From Paenibacillus sp. FSL K6-1330 (GTDB lineage Bacteria > Bacillota > Bacilli > Paenibacillales > Paenibacillaceae): DNA of 64,000 nucleotides. The translations under genes were made by a program, and so were the position numbers. The notes below the pieces were generated by a model. The model was not told the DNA's origin. It saw nothing but the letters and a program-made list of their open reading frames with translations, and searched no databases. Below are positions 63,413 to 64,000 of the stretch, piece after piece. Each line of letters starts with the position of its first letter. Within the stretch, counting starts at the first letter, position 1. Location of the stretch: NCBI RefSeq assembly GCF_037976825.1, contig NZ_CP150269.1, positions 3,051,501 through 3,115,500 of the forward strand. Direction: 5' to 3'.

Positions 63413-64000
63413 GAAATCCCCGTAAAGATGAAATCTATAATATTAAGTCCATACAAAGGAGCTTAAATAATGAATAGAATGACACGTGATAAAGCCATGC
63501 AATATGCCAAATATCGATTGCCTTTTTCAATAGAAGCAAGTAAATATGTTATTGATATAGCGAATGTAAGTGAAGGTGTAGTTGCTGATATTGGTGCAGG
63601 AACAGGACTTTTGACAAAACATTTTGTTGGTAATGTAAAGAAGGTATTTGTAATTGAACCTGATTTTGAAATGCGTGAACTTGCAAAGGAACTGATTGGG
63701 GAAAGAGAGGATGTAGAATTCCAAGATGGATTAGCTGAGAATACAAATCTGCTTGCACATTCTATAGATCTAATTGTAGCAGCCAATGCTTATCATAGAT
63801 TTCATCCAGAAAGTACAATTAAAGAATTTAAAAGGATACTTAAACCTAATGGAATGTTAGCTGTTTTTTCATATTATGATGACTCAAATTTTTTCAGGGA
63901 TACATTGCGAGTATGTAACGATGAACAATATGTTAAGCGATTGACTGAGTCTAGGCACATCAAACCAGTTCAATATTTTTATGGAGACTCAACACCAAAT
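63407..64000 (+). mobile_element. Putative gene cassette 3 (cut by window end)
   Basis: Begins at the inferred crossover in R' of attC site 2. Its first bases (with G63406: GTTAGGTGAAATCCC) match those of cassette 1 at 13 of 15 positions. It contains the methyltransferase gene; its own attC should lie beyond the window. Confidence 0.65.
63470..64000 (+). CDS. Cassette-encoded class I SAM-dependent methyltransferase (3' truncated)
   Basis: At least 177 residues, open to the window end. The SAM-binding motif I reads VADIGAGTGLLTKHF, then VFVIEPDFEMREL (acidic end of strand 2), DLIVAANAYHRF (motif IV region) and LKPNGMLAVFSYYD. Small-molecule methyltransferase of the UbiE/MenG-like type by pattern; substrate unknown. 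AAAGGAG precedes the ATG, 63 bases after the cassette boundary. AT-rich. Confidence 0.88.
   Translation, partial: MNRMTRDKAMQYAKYRLPFSIEASKYVIDIANVSEGVVADIGAGTGLLTKHFVGNVKKVFVIEPDFEMRELAKELIGEREDVEFQDGLAENTNLLAHSIDLIVAANAYHRFHPESTIKEFKRILKPNGMLAVFSYYDDSNFFRDTLRVCNDEQYVKRLTESRHIKPVQYFYGDSTPN

Overview
The window is a Gram-positive, spore-forming Bacillota chromosome, most like Paenibacillus. Evidence: a CwlJ-type cortex hydrolase followed by gerQ, a quinol oxidase qoxABCD operon, an LtaS-type lipoteichoic acid synthase, LplB/YtcP-type sugar permeases, strong GGAGG ribosome sites with many GTG/TTG starts, and roughly 50% GC. No tRNA, rRNA or CRISPR array was seen. The species was not determined.

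Layout. 1-9.1 kb is polysaccharide use: two ABC permeases (the first cut by the window edge), a GH88 unsaturated glucuronyl hydrolase, a CopC/CopD pair, a GNAT remnant, an AraC regulator and a divergent GH78 rhamnosidase. 9.1-30.6 kb is mainly housekeeping: cwlJ-gerQ, a CBS/CorC membrane protein, an ECF sigma/anti-sigma pair, two tandem M29 aminopeptidases, a KtrB-type transporter, a DMT exporter, a zinc alcohol dehydrogenase, azlCD, a sugar epimerase, ltaS, bioB behind a BirA operator, a rhodanese-like gene behind a CsoR/CstR-type operator, a Fur-boxed heme monooxygenase and an NrnB-like phosphoesterase. 30.8-34.7 kb is qoxABCD (minus strand). 35.2-40.5 kb is a histidine kinase, a response regulator with an apparent CTG start, and an ABC exporter with two permeases. 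40.6-44.7 kb holds a MocR regulator divergent from a LysE exporter, a GNAT and a sugar isomerase/epimerase. 44.7-45.7 kb is a non-coding block of tandem repeats. 45.8-59.4 kb has a heterodimeric ABC exporter, vanY-vanZ, a sigma factor fused to a degenerate peptidase-MA-like domain, two aminoglycoside-phosphotransferase-fold kinases, a LysR/glyoxalase divergent pair, an MraY paralogue and a TetR regulator.

The most striking part is 60.1-64.0 kb. A tyrosine recombinase that lacks the insertion diagnostic of integron integrases (IntI) is followed by an attI-like half-site and then three compact AT-rich units. Two attC-like elements of 121 and 118 bp (R'' = TATAAC, R' = GTTA...) separate the units. 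The first 15-16 bases of units 1 and 2 are reverse-complementary, with one mismatch each, to the start of the attC at their own 3' end. That is the geometry expected of circularising integron cassettes. Both attC-like elements fold into the same three-armed plan with different arm sequences. The units carry a PD-(D/E)XK-like nuclease candidate, a divergent pair (small protein plus XRE-type regulator) with its own promoters, and a SAM methyltransferase cut by the window end. I read this as an integron-like cassette system run by a non-IntI recombinase in a Bacillota genome. Mobility and novelty are inferences from sequence only.
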